A stretch of DNA of 64,000 nucleotides from Pseudobdellovibrionaceae bacterium (GCA_019637915.1 JAHBUV010000001.1:3070565-3134564), one strand, 5' to 3'; shown: positions 37,225 through 45,525, numbered from the stretch's first letter. A program made the numbers and translations. The notes: generated from the sequence alone by a model not told the origin.

Positions 37225-38115
37225 ATGGGCACCCCTTTCGAGGCCGTGGCTTGCGGCAAGTGGATCCTGGCCGGGGAGCACGCGGTTCTGCGCGGCAGCC
37301 CGGCCTTGGTGTTCCCGCTGAAGACGCGCTCTTTGCGTCTGCGCTACGCGCCGGGCCCGCACGCCTTGAAGGTGCATCTGTCCGGCGACAACGGCCGTGA
37401 GCTGGAGCCGCTGTTCTGGGCCGTGCTGGAGCGCGCCTGCGACCTTTTGAAAACGCCGCGGGCGATGCTGAACGGAACCATCGAGATCGAGTCATCGATC
37501 CCGATCGGCGCGGGCCTGGGCGCTTCGGCGGCCTTCTGCGTGGCCATGACCCGCTGGTTCCGCGAGATCGGCTTGCTTCGCAGCGCGGACCTTTACGAGT
37601 TCGCGCGCACCCTGGAGAATCTCTTCCATGGCGAGAGCTCGGGCGTCGACATCGCCGTCGCTTTGTCCGGCGAAGGCCTGCACTTCGAGCGCGGCGGACC
37701 GAGATTTTCCGTGGCGCCGCGCTGGCAGCCGCGTTGGTACATTTCCTACACCGGCCGCCGGGGCGTGACCTCCGAGGCCGTGCAAAAAGTCAAAAAGCTC
37801 ATCGAAGCCGACCCGGAGAAGGGCCGCTTGCTCGACGAGCAGATGCGCTCCGCCGCCGAAGATTGCGAACGTGCCTTGTCCTTGGAGGAAGGGCAGGGGT
37901 GGCCCCTGCTGGTGTCCTCGGTGCGCCGGGCAGCGGAGTGTTTCCAGTCCTGGGGATTGTGCGAGGGCGAAGTCGGCGAGCATTTGCAAAGCCTCGCCCG
38001 GGCCGGCGCCGTGGCGGTGAAGCCCACCGGCAGCGGCGGCGGCGGTTACGCCTTGTCGCTCTGGAAGGACGAGCCGCCCGCCGAATGGCGCGAGCGGCTG
38101 ATTTCGTGCAATTGA
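37225..38115 (+). CDS. mvk: Mevalonate kinase
   Basis: A 296-residue GHMP kinase with CGKWILAGEHAVLRGSPALV, the ATP loop IPIGAGLGASAAFCVAM, HGESSGVDIAVAL (catalytic Asp) and KPTGSGGGGYALSLW near the C-terminus. It phosphorylates mevalonate at O5. It ends the operon one base before the convergent gene at 38117. With fni, mvaA, the second kinase and mvaD, all steps from HMG-CoA to IPP/DMAPP are encoded here. HMG-CoA synthase is not in the window. Confidence 0.92.
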   Translation: MGTPFEAVACGKWILAGEHAVLRGSPALVFPLKTRSLRLRYAPGPHALKVHLSGDNGRELEPLFWAVLERACDLLKTPRAMLNGTIEIESSIPIGAGLGASAAFCVAMTRWFREIGLLRSADLYEFARTLENLFHGESSGVDIAVALSGEGLHFERGGPRFSVAPRWQPRWYISYTGRRGVTSEAVQKVKKLIEADPEKGRLLDEQMRSAAEDCERALSLEEGQGWPLLVSSVRRAAECFQSWGLCEGEVGEHLQSLARAGAVAVKPTGSGGGGYALSLWKDEPPAEWRERLISCN

Positions 38116-38116
38116 A

Positions 38117-40126
38117 TTACGGGCAGGTCAAGCTGCGGTTGTTGGCCGCGGCGTAATCCATGAACGGGCGGCAGGCGTCGGTCATCTGGCCGCTGTCGGC
38201 GGCGCCCATCAGCAGACGCAGCAGGCCCGATGAATGATTGTCGTTCTTGTGGGGACGGAAAGTGTTTTTCGCGCTGTACAACGCCCCTGAATCCACGACC
38301 AGGGCGCAGGCCATGTTCTTCACGCCGGCTTGCGCCGCGCGGCCGCTCCGGTCCCGACGGACTTCGTTCATCACCAGGTTGGAGAAGTAATCCGCCCAGT
38401 CCTCTTCGGCGGATTCGAATTCCTGGGGCGTGCGCAGGTTCTGCTGAACCTCTTCCACGGACGAGACGTTCATCTTGAACGGATTGCGGTTCACCGTGCA
38501 GGCCCGGGTCGTCGCGAAGCCCGGGCTTTTCGTGCCGGCGTTGGCGAGGGCGTAAGACACCACGTGACCGATCTCATGGGCGAGCACGCCCAATCCCACT
38601 TCCGGCTGATTGATCGACGACCAGCTGATGGAAACGCGTTTCAGCATGGGGAGCGCGTAGTCGGAGAACGTGGTCGTTTCCCCGGCTTCGGCGCAGACCC
38701 GTTGCAGGGGTTGCTGGTTCTCCGTGCCGTCCTCCAGGGAGTAGATCTTTTTGAGGAAAACGATCTTGTCCAGGAGCCCTTGCTTCAGCATCTCCTGATC
38801 GGCGAGGTGGCTCAGGCCGACTTTCTCGATCTCCAGCTCGATGGTGCGCTGGATCTCGCTCGCGGATTCCGGCATGATGACGGAGAGGTTGTCGATGACC
38901 TGGTTCACCTCGTCCCGCTGGTCGGGCGCGATGCGGATCGCCACCCGGCGGGATTTTTCCTTGAGCTCGTCGATGAGGATCCGGAACTGCCGCTGCTTCA
39001 GGGGCGAAGCGGTGCTGGACAGCGCGAGGTTGACGGACGGTTTGCATGTCTTGTCGAACTTTTCCAGATCCCAGGCGGTGATGCGCGGTTCCGCCAGCGC
39101 GTCTTTTTGCAGCAGTCGTTCCCAGCGGGAGTCTTTTTTCAATTCCTGGATGCGGGCCGCCGGGTTGACGATGACCCGGGAGAGCTTCTTGAAAAGCGAT
39201 CCCTTGAAGATCTGCTCCATCAGCTCCACGGACTGGGTCATCTCCAGGTAATCGTTCACCTGCGACTGTGTGGAAAGGTCCCCTTTGAGCGCCCGTTGCG
39301 CGATCACGTGGTTGTTGAGCGAGGTCAGGCTGGCGCCGCTCAGGCGGAAAATGTTCTCGAAGGAGGACAGTTTGCCGAGATTTTCCTTCGCGTCGAGAAA
39401 AAGCGATCGGGCGGGATCCATCGCGGGGTACTTTTTAATCAATCGCACCACCAAGCGCTCCGCGGGCGTCAGGTAACTGAGAAGGGTCTTTTCGAGGCTG
39501 GTCTCGTAAAAAACGGAGTAAATTTCCAGGACGGCTTCCCGCTGGTCGGCGGGAACGCGATCCAGGTTGGCCAGAAGGGTCTCGCGGTCGAATTTCTTTT
39601 TCTCCTGGAGATTTTTCTGTGACTGGTTGAAATCCTCGACGATGGCCGACAGCGAGTTGACGCTCAGGAGAAGGGCGACCGGGATGCGCAGGGGGCCCAG
39701 GTTCCGCGGCACGTAACCCCGTTTGGCCAATTGCAGGAAGCGGGAGTTCTGGGTCACGGTGACTTGCTGGCGCTCCTCCATCAATTCCTTCATGGCGGGA
39801 CGGACGCGGCCGTTCCACCAGTTTTCGAAGGTGGCGCTCGGGTTTTTGCGGGCATCGAGCAGGTCGTAGGCGCCCCAATTGGCGATCGCGGGGCCGCAGA
39901 GGCTTTCAATGCAGGCCAGGATGTCCTTGGGTTCTTCCGGACGCGACATCAGGCTTTGCGGCAGTTCTTCCTTTTTGTCCTCCGCGACGATTTTGTTCGG
40001 CCGCAGGCGCTCGAAGACCGCCGGCAAACCGGACGGGCGCGCCTGGCTTTCGCGCAGGACGGAGGCCGAAGCGGCCAAAGGGGAAAGGATCAAAAAAGTG
40101 CCCAAAGCGGATTGCCAACGTGCCAT
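38117..40126 (-). CDS. Large exported protein with HExxH metallopeptidase motif
   Basis: A 669-residue protein. The ATG at 40124-40126 has AGGAGG upstream; the signal peptide is LGTFLILSPLAASASV. About 450 mostly helical residues follow, then LGVLAHEIGHVVSYAL (zinc motif HEIGH) near residue 525 and EEDWADYFSNLVMNE about 60 residues later, where Glu could be the third zinc ligand. Cysteines near the motif suggest disulfides. This fits a periplasmic or secreted gluzincin-like protease, but I do not recognise a named family. It converges with mvk. Confidence 0.78.
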   Translation of the reverse strand: MARWQSALGTFLILSPLAASASVLRESQARPSGLPAVFERLRPNKIVAEDKKEELPQSLMSRPEEPKDILACIESLCGPAIANWGAYDLLDARKNPSATFENWWNGRVRPAMKELMEERQQVTVTQNSRFLQLAKRGYVPRNLGPLRIPVALLLSVNSLSAIVEDFNQSQKNLQEKKKFDRETLLANLDRVPADQREAVLEIYSVFYETSLEKTLLSYLTPAERLVVRLIKKYPAMDPARSLFLDAKENLGKLSSFENIFRLSGASLTSLNNHVIAQRALKGDLSTQSQVNDYLEMTQSVELMEQIFKGSLFKKLSRVIVNPAARIQELKKDSRWERLLQKDALAEPRITAWDLEKFDKTCKPSVNLALSSTASPLKQRQFRILIDELKEKSRRVAIRIAPDQRDEVNQVIDNLSVIMPESASEIQRTIELEIEKVGLSHLADQEMLKQGLLDKIVFLKKIYSLEDGTENQQPLQRVCAEAGETTTFSDYALPMLKRVSISWSSINQPEVGLGVLAHEIGHVVSYALANAGTKSPGFATTRACTVNRNPFKMNVSSVEEVQQNLRTPQEFESAEEDWADYFSNLVMNEVRRDRSGRAAQAGVKNMACALVVDSGALYSAKNTFRPHKNDNHSSGLLRLLMGAADSGQMTDACRPFMDYAAANNRSLTCP

Positions 40127-40203
40127 TTGCCCTCCTCGGGGGTCTGCTCCCAATGAGCAAGCCGCGGACCAAGGCGCCGGGCAAGGAGTTGGCGTTCGGG
40201 TGT

Positions 40204-41361
40204 TCAGCTTTTAGACGGTGCCAAAAAGAGGTCGTCCCAGGGGATGTCTTTCAGGCCCACGGATTTCGATGATTTGGTGTAGATCAACGGGACTTGTGGG
40301 AGGAAAGGCGCCCCGTCGCGGAGCCAGGCCGTGACGTCGGGGAACCAGCGCGAGGGCGCGGGGCCGAGCCCCGCTTGCAAGGCTTTGGTTTCTTCACCGA
40401 CGAGGTCGACGCTGGCATCGGGGAGATTTTCACGGATCCACTCGCCGGCGCGGCGATGGTGGGCGGCGGCGGCGTCACCGAGTTCGAGCATCGAGCCCAG
40501 GATCAGGTGGCAGGGGCGGTCGCGGCGGATTTCTTTCAGGCTCTGCAGCCCCTCCTGCAGGCTTTCCGGGCTGGAGTTGAAAGCGTCCTCGATGACCAGG
40601 CGTCCGTCGGGCAAAGTGCGGAGGGAAAAACGTCCCGGCAGGGGCGCCCATTTCTGCAGGCCCTCGCGGATCTCCTCGCGGCTGGCGCCGAGGGCGACCG
40701 CGAGGCCGATGGCGGCCAGGGCGTTGGCGGGCAGGCGGCGGTGCAGGCCGTGCAGGAAGATCTCATCCACGCCGAGGGGGCTTTGGTAAACCAGGGCCCA
40801 GCCCTGTTCGCGGGCCTCGGCTTTCAGCAGGCGGATGGCGTCGTCGAGGCTTTCGCCGAAGGTGAAGGCGTGGCGGTTTTGCGACTGCAGCTCGCGGCGC
40901 GGGCGCGGATCATCGCCGGGGATCACGAAAAATCTCGGGGAAGGGTGCGACAGCACGCTCAGTTTTTCACGCACGAGGGGTTCCACACCGCCGAACTCGG
41001 CGACGTGAGCATGGCCGATGTTGAGCAGCGCTGCCACGTCGGGGCGCAGGAAGCGAAAGGCGCGGTGCAGGTCGCCGCGGTGGCGGGCGCCGACCTCGGC
41101 CAGGAACAGGCGCGCGTCCGCGGGCAGGGACAACAGCTGCCGGGCGAGCGCCGTCTTGGTGTTCAGGTTCGCCGGCGAGAAGTGAAAACCGCGGCGGCCT
41201 TCCAGGATCCGCACCAGCATCTCTTTGACCGTGGACTTGCCGTTGGAGCCGCTGACCGTGACGACGGTGAAGCCGCGCCTCTCGAGGCGGTTTTGCTCCG
41301 CCGCGAGGAAGATCTTTTCGCGCTCCTGAGTGGTCAGGCTTTCAGTTCGTTTCGGCTCCAC
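40204..41361 (-). CDS. Mur ligase family protein lacking the N-terminal UDP-binding domain
   Basis: A 385-residue ATP-dependent amide ligase related to MurF. The ATP loop VTVSGSNGKSTVKEML begins only ~25 residues from the start, so the UDP-sugar-binding domain of true MurF is absent. Other MurF-like landmarks are SPANLNTKTALARQL, LAEVGARHRGDLH and IEDAFNSSPESLQ in the C-terminal domain. The GTG at 41359-41361 is the likely start and overlaps the GCS2 gene by 28 bases. The substrate is unlikely to be UDP-MurNAc-peptide. It sits in a coupled unit with a GCS2-type ligase and a PepSY membrane protein. Confidence 0.82.
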   Translation of the reverse strand: MEPKRTESLTTQEREKIFLAAEQNRLERRGFTVVTVSGSNGKSTVKEMLVRILEGRRGFHFSPANLNTKTALARQLLSLPADARLFLAEVGARHRGDLHRAFRFLRPDVAALLNIGHAHVAEFGGVEPLVREKLSVLSHPSPRFFVIPGDDPRPRRELQSQNRHAFTFGESLDDAIRLLKAEAREQGWALVYQSPLGVDEIFLHGLHRRLPANALAAIGLAVALGASREEIREGLQKWAPLPGRFSLRTLPDGRLVIEDAFNSSPESLQEGLQSLKEIRRDRPCHLILGSMLELGDAAAAHHRRAGEWIRENLPDASVDLVGEETKALQAGLGPAPSRWFPDVTAWLRDGAPFLPQVPLIYTKSSKSVGLKDIPWDDLFLAPSKS

Positions 41362-42398
41362 AGGCAGGCCCCCAGGTCTTGGTCCTTTTGAAAGCGGCTG
41401 ATCATCTCGTCGGCGGGGGTCTTCTGGTCGCGGGCGCGGCGTCGGTAGACCTCGAGGGCGGCGGGATCGAAGCCGTGGTCTTTCAGGACCTCGTCGGCGC
41501 CGGTGAAGAACTCCGTCAGGCGCTCCGCCACGGTCTCGGCTTTCAGGCCGAAGCGGGCGACGTTGCCGAGGTCGTAGATGCGCGACTGCGGACGGGCGCG
41601 GCCGGTGAGCTTCGGATTGAGCAGCAGGTTCAGGAAGCACAGGATCTGGGCCTCGAATTCGCCGAGGCTGTCGGTCATGTCGAAGACCTTGAATTCCAGC
41701 CGCCCGTCTTCATGGGGATGGAACTCGATGGTCGGGGCGACCGTGCTGCGTTTGAACATGCGGTAACTGTGGCCGAAGCCGCCGCGGTAGTTCCACAGCT
41801 GGCCTTTCAGGAAAGGGCTCGCCACGGAAAGCGCCGACAGGGCGGGGCCGTAGTGGTCGATCTTGGCCTCGAGGTCCTTCGGATCGATGCGGGAGCGCAT
41901 CTCCGGCGGCACGCTGACGTTGATGTCGGGGCCGAAGGTGGTCATGACCTCCATGGCCCACAGCCAGAAATCGTGGCGGCGTTTGTTCTGCGGGCCGTGG
42001 AATTCGAACTCCGTCGGGTGATGCGACAGCGCCACCAGGGTCGCGTCGACGGGCTTCAGGGCCTCGTTCAGGCGGCCGTGCAGGAGCTTCAGGGTGTCGA
42101 GGGTTTCGCGCACGCTGTCGCAAACGGGCGTGCGGATCTCGAGGCCCTTCGGCTGCATGTCGGCGGCGCTCGAGTCCTGGTGGGGGACGTGATAGCCTTC
42201 GACGACGTAAGGCATGGGTTTGGTGTGCGGTGGCTCGAGCTCGAGACCGTCGAGGGTGGCGATGCCGTCCAGGGGGATCGACTCCAGCACCTCGTTGAGG
42301 GGGCGGAATTTCAGATCGTGGTGCCACAGGGGTTTGGAGTCCGAGCGGCGCATGACGAGATACTCGGCCTCGAGGCCGAAACGAAAGCCGTTGCTCAT
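41334..42398 (-). CDS. GCS2-type glutamate-cysteine ligase-like carboxylate-amine ligase
   Basis: A 354-residue protein of the GCS2/YbdK-like family. It begins NGFRFGLEAEYLVM, the first substrate/metal-binding block with paired acidic residues. It continues with PKGLEIRTPV, TFGPDINVSV and APTIEFHPHEDGRLEFKVFD. Such enzymes join an amino group to a glutamyl or other carboxylate using ATP. Its ATG overlaps the PepSY stop as ATGA, and its end overlaps the Mur ligase start. Which acid and amine it uses cannot be told from sequence. Confidence 0.85.
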   Translation of the reverse strand: MSNGFRFGLEAEYLVMRRSDSKPLWHHDLKFRPLNEVLESIPLDGIATLDGLELEPPHTKPMPYVVEGYHVPHQDSSAADMQPKGLEIRTPVCDSVRETLDTLKLLHGRLNEALKPVDATLVALSHHPTEFEFHGPQNKRRHDFWLWAMEVMTTFGPDINVSVPPEMRSRIDPKDLEAKIDHYGPALSALSVASPFLKGQLWNYRGGFGHSYRMFKRSTVAPTIEFHPHEDGRLEFKVFDMTDSLGEFEAQILCFLNLLLNPKLTGRARPQSRIYDLGNVARFGLKAETVAERLTEFFTGADEVLKDHGFDPAALEVYRRRARDQKTPADEMISRFQKDQDLGACLWSRNELKA

Positions 42399-42880
42399 TT
42401 GAAATACTTCCTCTGAATGAATTGAAAGAACAGATAAAGACCGGACAGATAAAGAACGAGCAGGGCCACCGCGCCCGGCAGGAAAAGGCCGTAGCGCACC
42501 CAGGGGCCGAAGAAGGCGCCCTCGTGCAGGGACACCAGCAGGCCCATGCGCCGCGGTTCCACCTGCAGGATCTCGCCGGTGGCGGGATGCACTTGCGCTT
42601 CCAGCTGGTGCTTCTTGAAGCGCACGCGGAAGAGGCCGCTCGAGGGGCGCACGTCGATCTGGCTGACGTCGGCCCAGCTCTTCACGCCGAGTTCGGGATG
42701 GCTTTGCAGGCTTTCGAGCAGGTGGTCAAAGCGGATGTCGAGCCGGGACTCGGTGATTTTTTGCGACTCCGGCTGCACCCAGGTGTTGAACCCGCGGGTC
42801 ATGAGCAAAATGCCGGTCACGACCATCAGTCCGACCGGAAGAAGAGCCACCACCGTGAGCCATCGATGCCATTTTCTCAT
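42395..42880 (-). CDS. PepSY-associated membrane protein, 161 aa
   Basis: It begins MRKWHRWLTVVALLPVGLMVVTGIL, the characteristic start of PepSY-TM proteins. A periplasmic PepSY-like domain follows (VSQIDVRPSSGLFRVRFKKH, then VHPATGEILQV), and a second membrane span lies near the C-terminus. Related proteins occur with iron reductases and siderophore systems or as inhibitors of peptidases. It leads the three-gene overlapping unit with the two amide ligases. Confidence 0.85.
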   Translation of the reverse strand: MRKWHRWLTVVALLPVGLMVVTGILLMTRGFNTWVQPESQKITESRLDIRFDHLLESLQSHPELGVKSWADVSQIDVRPSSGLFRVRFKKHQLEAQVHPATGEILQVEPRRMGLLVSLHEGAFFGPWVRYGLFLPGAVALLVLYLSGLYLFFQFIQRKYFK

Positions 42881-43124
42881 GAGGGCCGCAAGATGCGGCT
42901 TTTCGCGGAAAAGCGCAAAACAACCCCTCTCTGTCCGTCTTATTGAAAGCCAAAAGGTACGCCATCCCCGGGGCCCATTGGAATAAAATTCGCGATCCGC
43001 CTTTCAGAGGGAAAAAGGCCCGCGAAGTGGCTTCATTTTGGATCTGGAGTTCGATCTCCTGAAGGCGGTTCAAACTGGCCTCTTTGCGTGGAGATGATGC
43101 AATGAGGGAATAACCCGGGTCACA

Positions 43125-43163
43125 GTTCCCTTTTTGTCGTGCATCGCACGACAAAAAGGGAAC
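43125..43163. repeat. Dispersed hairpin repeat, copy A (perfect)
   Basis: The arms GTTCCCTTTTTGTCGTGC and GCACGACAAAAAGGGAAC are exact complements around ATC. It lies 16 bases beyond the sod stop codon, so it may also act as a terminator on the minus strand. Related copies occur at 55537-55585 and 57476-57510, with a degenerate half at 54463-54480. The remainder of the 298-base gap 42881-43178 shows no gene. Confidence 0.85.
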
Positions 43164-43178
43164 GGGGGGCCGGGAGGA

Positions 43179-43871
43179 TCAAGGGAGCTTGTTTTTCAAA
43201 GCTTCCTGGTCGTATTGATCGACCATTTTCCAGTTCACCACGGTCCAGAATTTTTTCAGGTACTCGGGGCGTTTGTTTTGGTAGCGCAGGTAGTAGGCGT
43301 GTTCCCAGACGTCGGCGCCCAGGATCGGCCAGCCGCGGTCGGCGACGACGTCCATCAGCGGATTGTCCTGGTTCGGCGTGCTGGTGATCTTCAGTCCTTC
43401 CGGCGTGCGGATCAGCCAGGCCCAGCCTGAGCCGAACTGCGCGGCGCCGGCCTTCTCGAACTCCTCCTGGAATTTGGCCACGGAGCCCCACTTGGTGACG
43501 ATGTCTTTCTCCAGGCGGGCCGGCAGGGCATTGTCTTTTTCATTCCCGCTCAGCACGGTCCAGAAGAAGGAGTGGTTCCAGTGGCCGCCCACGTTGTTGC
43601 GGACCGCGGCCGGTTGCTTCGAGGCGTTCTGCAGCAGGTCGAGCATCCGCGCCTTTTGCCCGCTCAAGGCCTTGTTGGCGTTGTCCACGTAGGCCTGATG
43701 GTGCTTGTCGTGGTGAATGGTCATGGTCTCGGCATCAATAGCCTTGTCGAGGCTGTTCGCCGCGTAGGGCAGGGGCGGCAGCTTGAAGGGCACGGACAGG
43801 GTGTTGAGATCCTTCAGGCTGGCTTGAGCCTGGAGCGCGAAGAGCACGGACAGCAAAGCAATTCTTTTCAT
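43179..43871 (-). CDS. Exported superoxide dismutase, Mn-type sequence
   Basis: A 230-residue Fe/Mn superoxide dismutase with an added signal peptide (MKRIALLSVLFALQAQAS), so it acts in the periplasm or outside. The metal ligands are visible in TIHHDKHHQAY, GGHWNHSFFW and GADVWEHAYY. The residues GGHWNH, FGSGWAWL and NQDNPLMD fit the manganese rather than iron subgroup; this is inference from pattern. GAGGAGG precedes the ATG. Exported SODs usually are Cu/Zn enzymes, so a secreted Mn-type one is less usual. Confidence 0.92.
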   Translation of the reverse strand: MKRIALLSVLFALQAQASLKDLNTLSVPFKLPPLPYAANSLDKAIDAETMTIHHDKHHQAYVDNANKALSGQKARMLDLLQNASKQPAAVRNNVGGHWNHSFFWTVLSGNEKDNALPARLEKDIVTKWGSVAKFQEEFEKAGAAQFGSGWAWLIRTPEGLKITSTPNQDNPLMDVVADRGWPILGADVWEHAYYLRYQNKRPEYLKKFWTVVNWKMVDQYDQEALKNKLP

Positions 43872-43917
43872 TGAACGACCTCCTCAGTCTGGAGGAGATC
43901 GTACAATCGCTCTGATT

Positions 43918-43956
43918 TGTCATCAACCGCGGAGAAGAGATCTTCTTTTGATGACA
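43918..43956. promoter_or_regulatory. Nested inverted repeats upstream of sod
   Basis: TGTCATCA (43918-43925) pairs with TGATGACA (43949-43956), enclosing AGAAGA-GA-TCTTCT. It sits 47 bases upstream of the sod start. It could be an operator or a leader hairpin; no regulator is identified. Confidence 0.45.
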
Positions 43957-43999
43957 GGACAGGAATGATTTGTTAGGTTTGAAGTCAGTTTCAAAAGGG

Positions 44000-44020
44000 T
44001 TCAATCCATCATGGATTGAA
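44000..44020. promoter_or_regulatory. 21-bp palindrome between sod and small ORF
   Basis: TTCAATCCAT-C-ATGGATTGAA is a perfect hyphenated palindrome in the divergent intergenic region. It is a plausible regulator-binding site. It lies 44 bases before the 34-residue peptide gene. Confidence 0.45.
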
Positions 44021-44063
44021 GTTTCGAATGGTTAGGGTCGCCATTCCACTTAAGGGTGGCGAT

Positions 44064-44168
44064 ATGTCTGACATCAGCCGTAAATTGCTCGATTTGCTTT
44101 TTGTTTTCGTTCCGTTGGTCCTTTTCCTCATCACTTTTTATCTTCTCGAAAGAAAACGGAAAAAATAG
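44064..44168 (+). CDS. Small single-span membrane peptide, 34 aa
   Basis: An ATG with AAGGGTGG four bases upstream opens a frame encoding MSDISRKLLDLLFVFV, then PLVLFLITFYLLERKRKK. The central hydrophobic stretch of about 18 residues followed by a basic tail is a convincing one-span membrane topology with cytoplasmic C-terminus. It precedes nhaA by 89 bases. Function is unknown; it may be an accessory peptide of a membrane protein, but this is only suggested by size and position. Confidence 0.5.
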   Translation: MSDISRKLLDLLFVFVPLVLFLITFYLLERKRKK

Positions 44169-44257
44169 CCCCCGGCCCATAAATTCTTAAGGGGCGTCCA
44201 GGACCCAGGTGTCGTGATTTGCGCCGGGGCCGATTCAATTTCTTCGCTGGAGGCGGC

Positions 44258-45436
44258 ATGTCCATCGTGCAAATAATGGCTTTTTTCGTTCGGCAACAGG
44301 TCTTTCCAAGCCTGATCCTGGTCATGGCGACGTTGATCGCGCTTTACTGCGCGAACTCGGTTCATGCGGATGGCTACTTTTCGTTGCTGCAGTTCAAAGT
44401 CGGTCCCCTTTCGATCCAGCACTGGATCAATGACGGGCTCATGACGGTTTTCTTTTTCGTCGTCGGGATGGAAATCAAGAAAGAGCTTCTCGTCGGGGAG
44501 CTTTCAAGTTTCCGCAAAGCGGCTCTTCCCGCGGTTGCCGCCGTCGGAGGGATGGTCGTCCCCGCCGCCTTTTTCTTTCTGATGAGTCCCTCCGGTGAAG
44601 CCCTGCGAGGATGGGGGATTCCCATGGCAACTGACATCGCTTTCGCTTTGGCGGCGCTCAGTGTCCTGGGGAGCCGGGTCCCGAACGCGCTGAAGATCTT
44701 TTTATTGGCCCTGGCGATCATCGATGACCTCGGCGCCGTCCTAGCGATCGCTTTTTTTTACACGGAGCAAATTCGGATTTTCGGGCTCTTGATCGCGTTC
44801 GGTCTGCTGCTGTTGATCGCTCTTCTGAAAAGACGGGAGTGCCGCCCCTATTTCGTCTACGTCACGATCGGGATCGCCGCCTGGACTGGGTTTCTGTATT
44901 CCGGCGTTCATGCGACGGTTGCGGGAGTCCTGATCGGATTGATGACCCCGATCAATTTCCATCGGGCCGGCTGGGTTCAAAGCGAGCCCATCGCCGAAAA
45001 ACTCATTCATGTCCTTCATCCGTGGGTCACGTGCTTCATCGTTCCCCTTTTCGCTTTCGCGAATGCGGGAATTGCGTTCGCGGGGACCGATTTCACTGAG
45101 GCCGCCCGTCATCCCGTTGCTTTGGCCATCTCCCTGGGGTTGGTCCTCGGGAAGCCGCTGGGGATTCTGTCTTTTTCCGCCCTGGCCGTTTTCTCTGGTT
45201 TCGCCCCTCTCCCGCAAGGAGTGGGCTGGACGCAGATGATGGGAGTCGGTGTTTTGGCGGGAATCGGCTTCACCATGTCGATTTTCATCTCCACATTGGC
45301 TTTGCCGCCGGATCTCGATGTCTACGCCAAGACTGGAATCATGCTGGGCTCTTCGATTTCTTTCGTCGCGGGGATGTTGATTTTGGGTTTGAGGCGACCC
45401 TCCTCAGCCCTTTTCCCGAAAGACTGGCGGGGATAG
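44258..45436 (+). CDS. nhaA: Na+/H+ antiporter NhaA
   Basis: A 392-residue polytopic antiporter exchanging Na+ for H+ and supporting pH and sodium homeostasis. The ATG at 44258 has GGAGGCGG just upstream; the frame is open 13 codons earlier without a good ribosome site. Family sequences are FFFVVGMEIKKELLVGEL, GIPMATDIAFALAAL and ALAIIDDLGAVLAIA, whose paired aspartates are the transport residues. All about 12 spans are visible. It is monocistronic between the small peptide and the porin. Confidence 0.95.
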   Translation: MSIVQIMAFFVRQQVFPSLILVMATLIALYCANSVHADGYFSLLQFKVGPLSIQHWINDGLMTVFFFVVGMEIKKELLVGELSSFRKAALPAVAAVGGMVVPAAFFFLMSPSGEALRGWGIPMATDIAFALAALSVLGSRVPNALKIFLLALAIIDDLGAVLAIAFFYTEQIRIFGLLIAFGLLLLIALLKRRECRPYFVYVTIGIAAWTGFLYSGVHATVAGVLIGLMTPINFHRAGWVQSEPIAEKLIHVLHPWVTCFIVPLFAFANAGIAFAGTDFTEAARHPVALAISLGLVLGKPLGILSFSALAVFSGFAPLPQGVGWTQMMGVGVLAGIGFTMSIFISTLALPPDLDVYAKTGIMLGSSISFVAGMLILGLRRPSSALFPKDWRG

Positions 45437-45454
45437 CGTCCGCGCGGATCGTTT

Positions 45455-45471
45455 TTTACGGCCTCTTTACG
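45455..45471. promoter_or_regulatory. Candidate KdpE box 1 (porin promoter)
   Basis: TTTACG-GCCTC-TTTACG is an exact direct repeat with an 11-bp period, the spacing used by OmpR/PhoB-family response regulators such as KdpE. It lies 54 bases before the porin start. The half-sites resemble the E. coli KdpE box as I remember it (TTTATA-N5-TTTACA). Confidence 0.6.
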
Positions 45472-45525
45472 TGATCTTGAAATCAAGAAGGCGCACAAGG
45501 AATCCATCGACCTTGAGGAGGAATG

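Noticed and set aside
41362-41640. Arg/Pro-rich extension of the Mur ligase that could have been the missing N-terminal domain
   Set aside because: This segment overlaps the GCS2 coding sequence in another frame and is low-complexity Arg/Pro, with no similarity to a UDP-binding domain.
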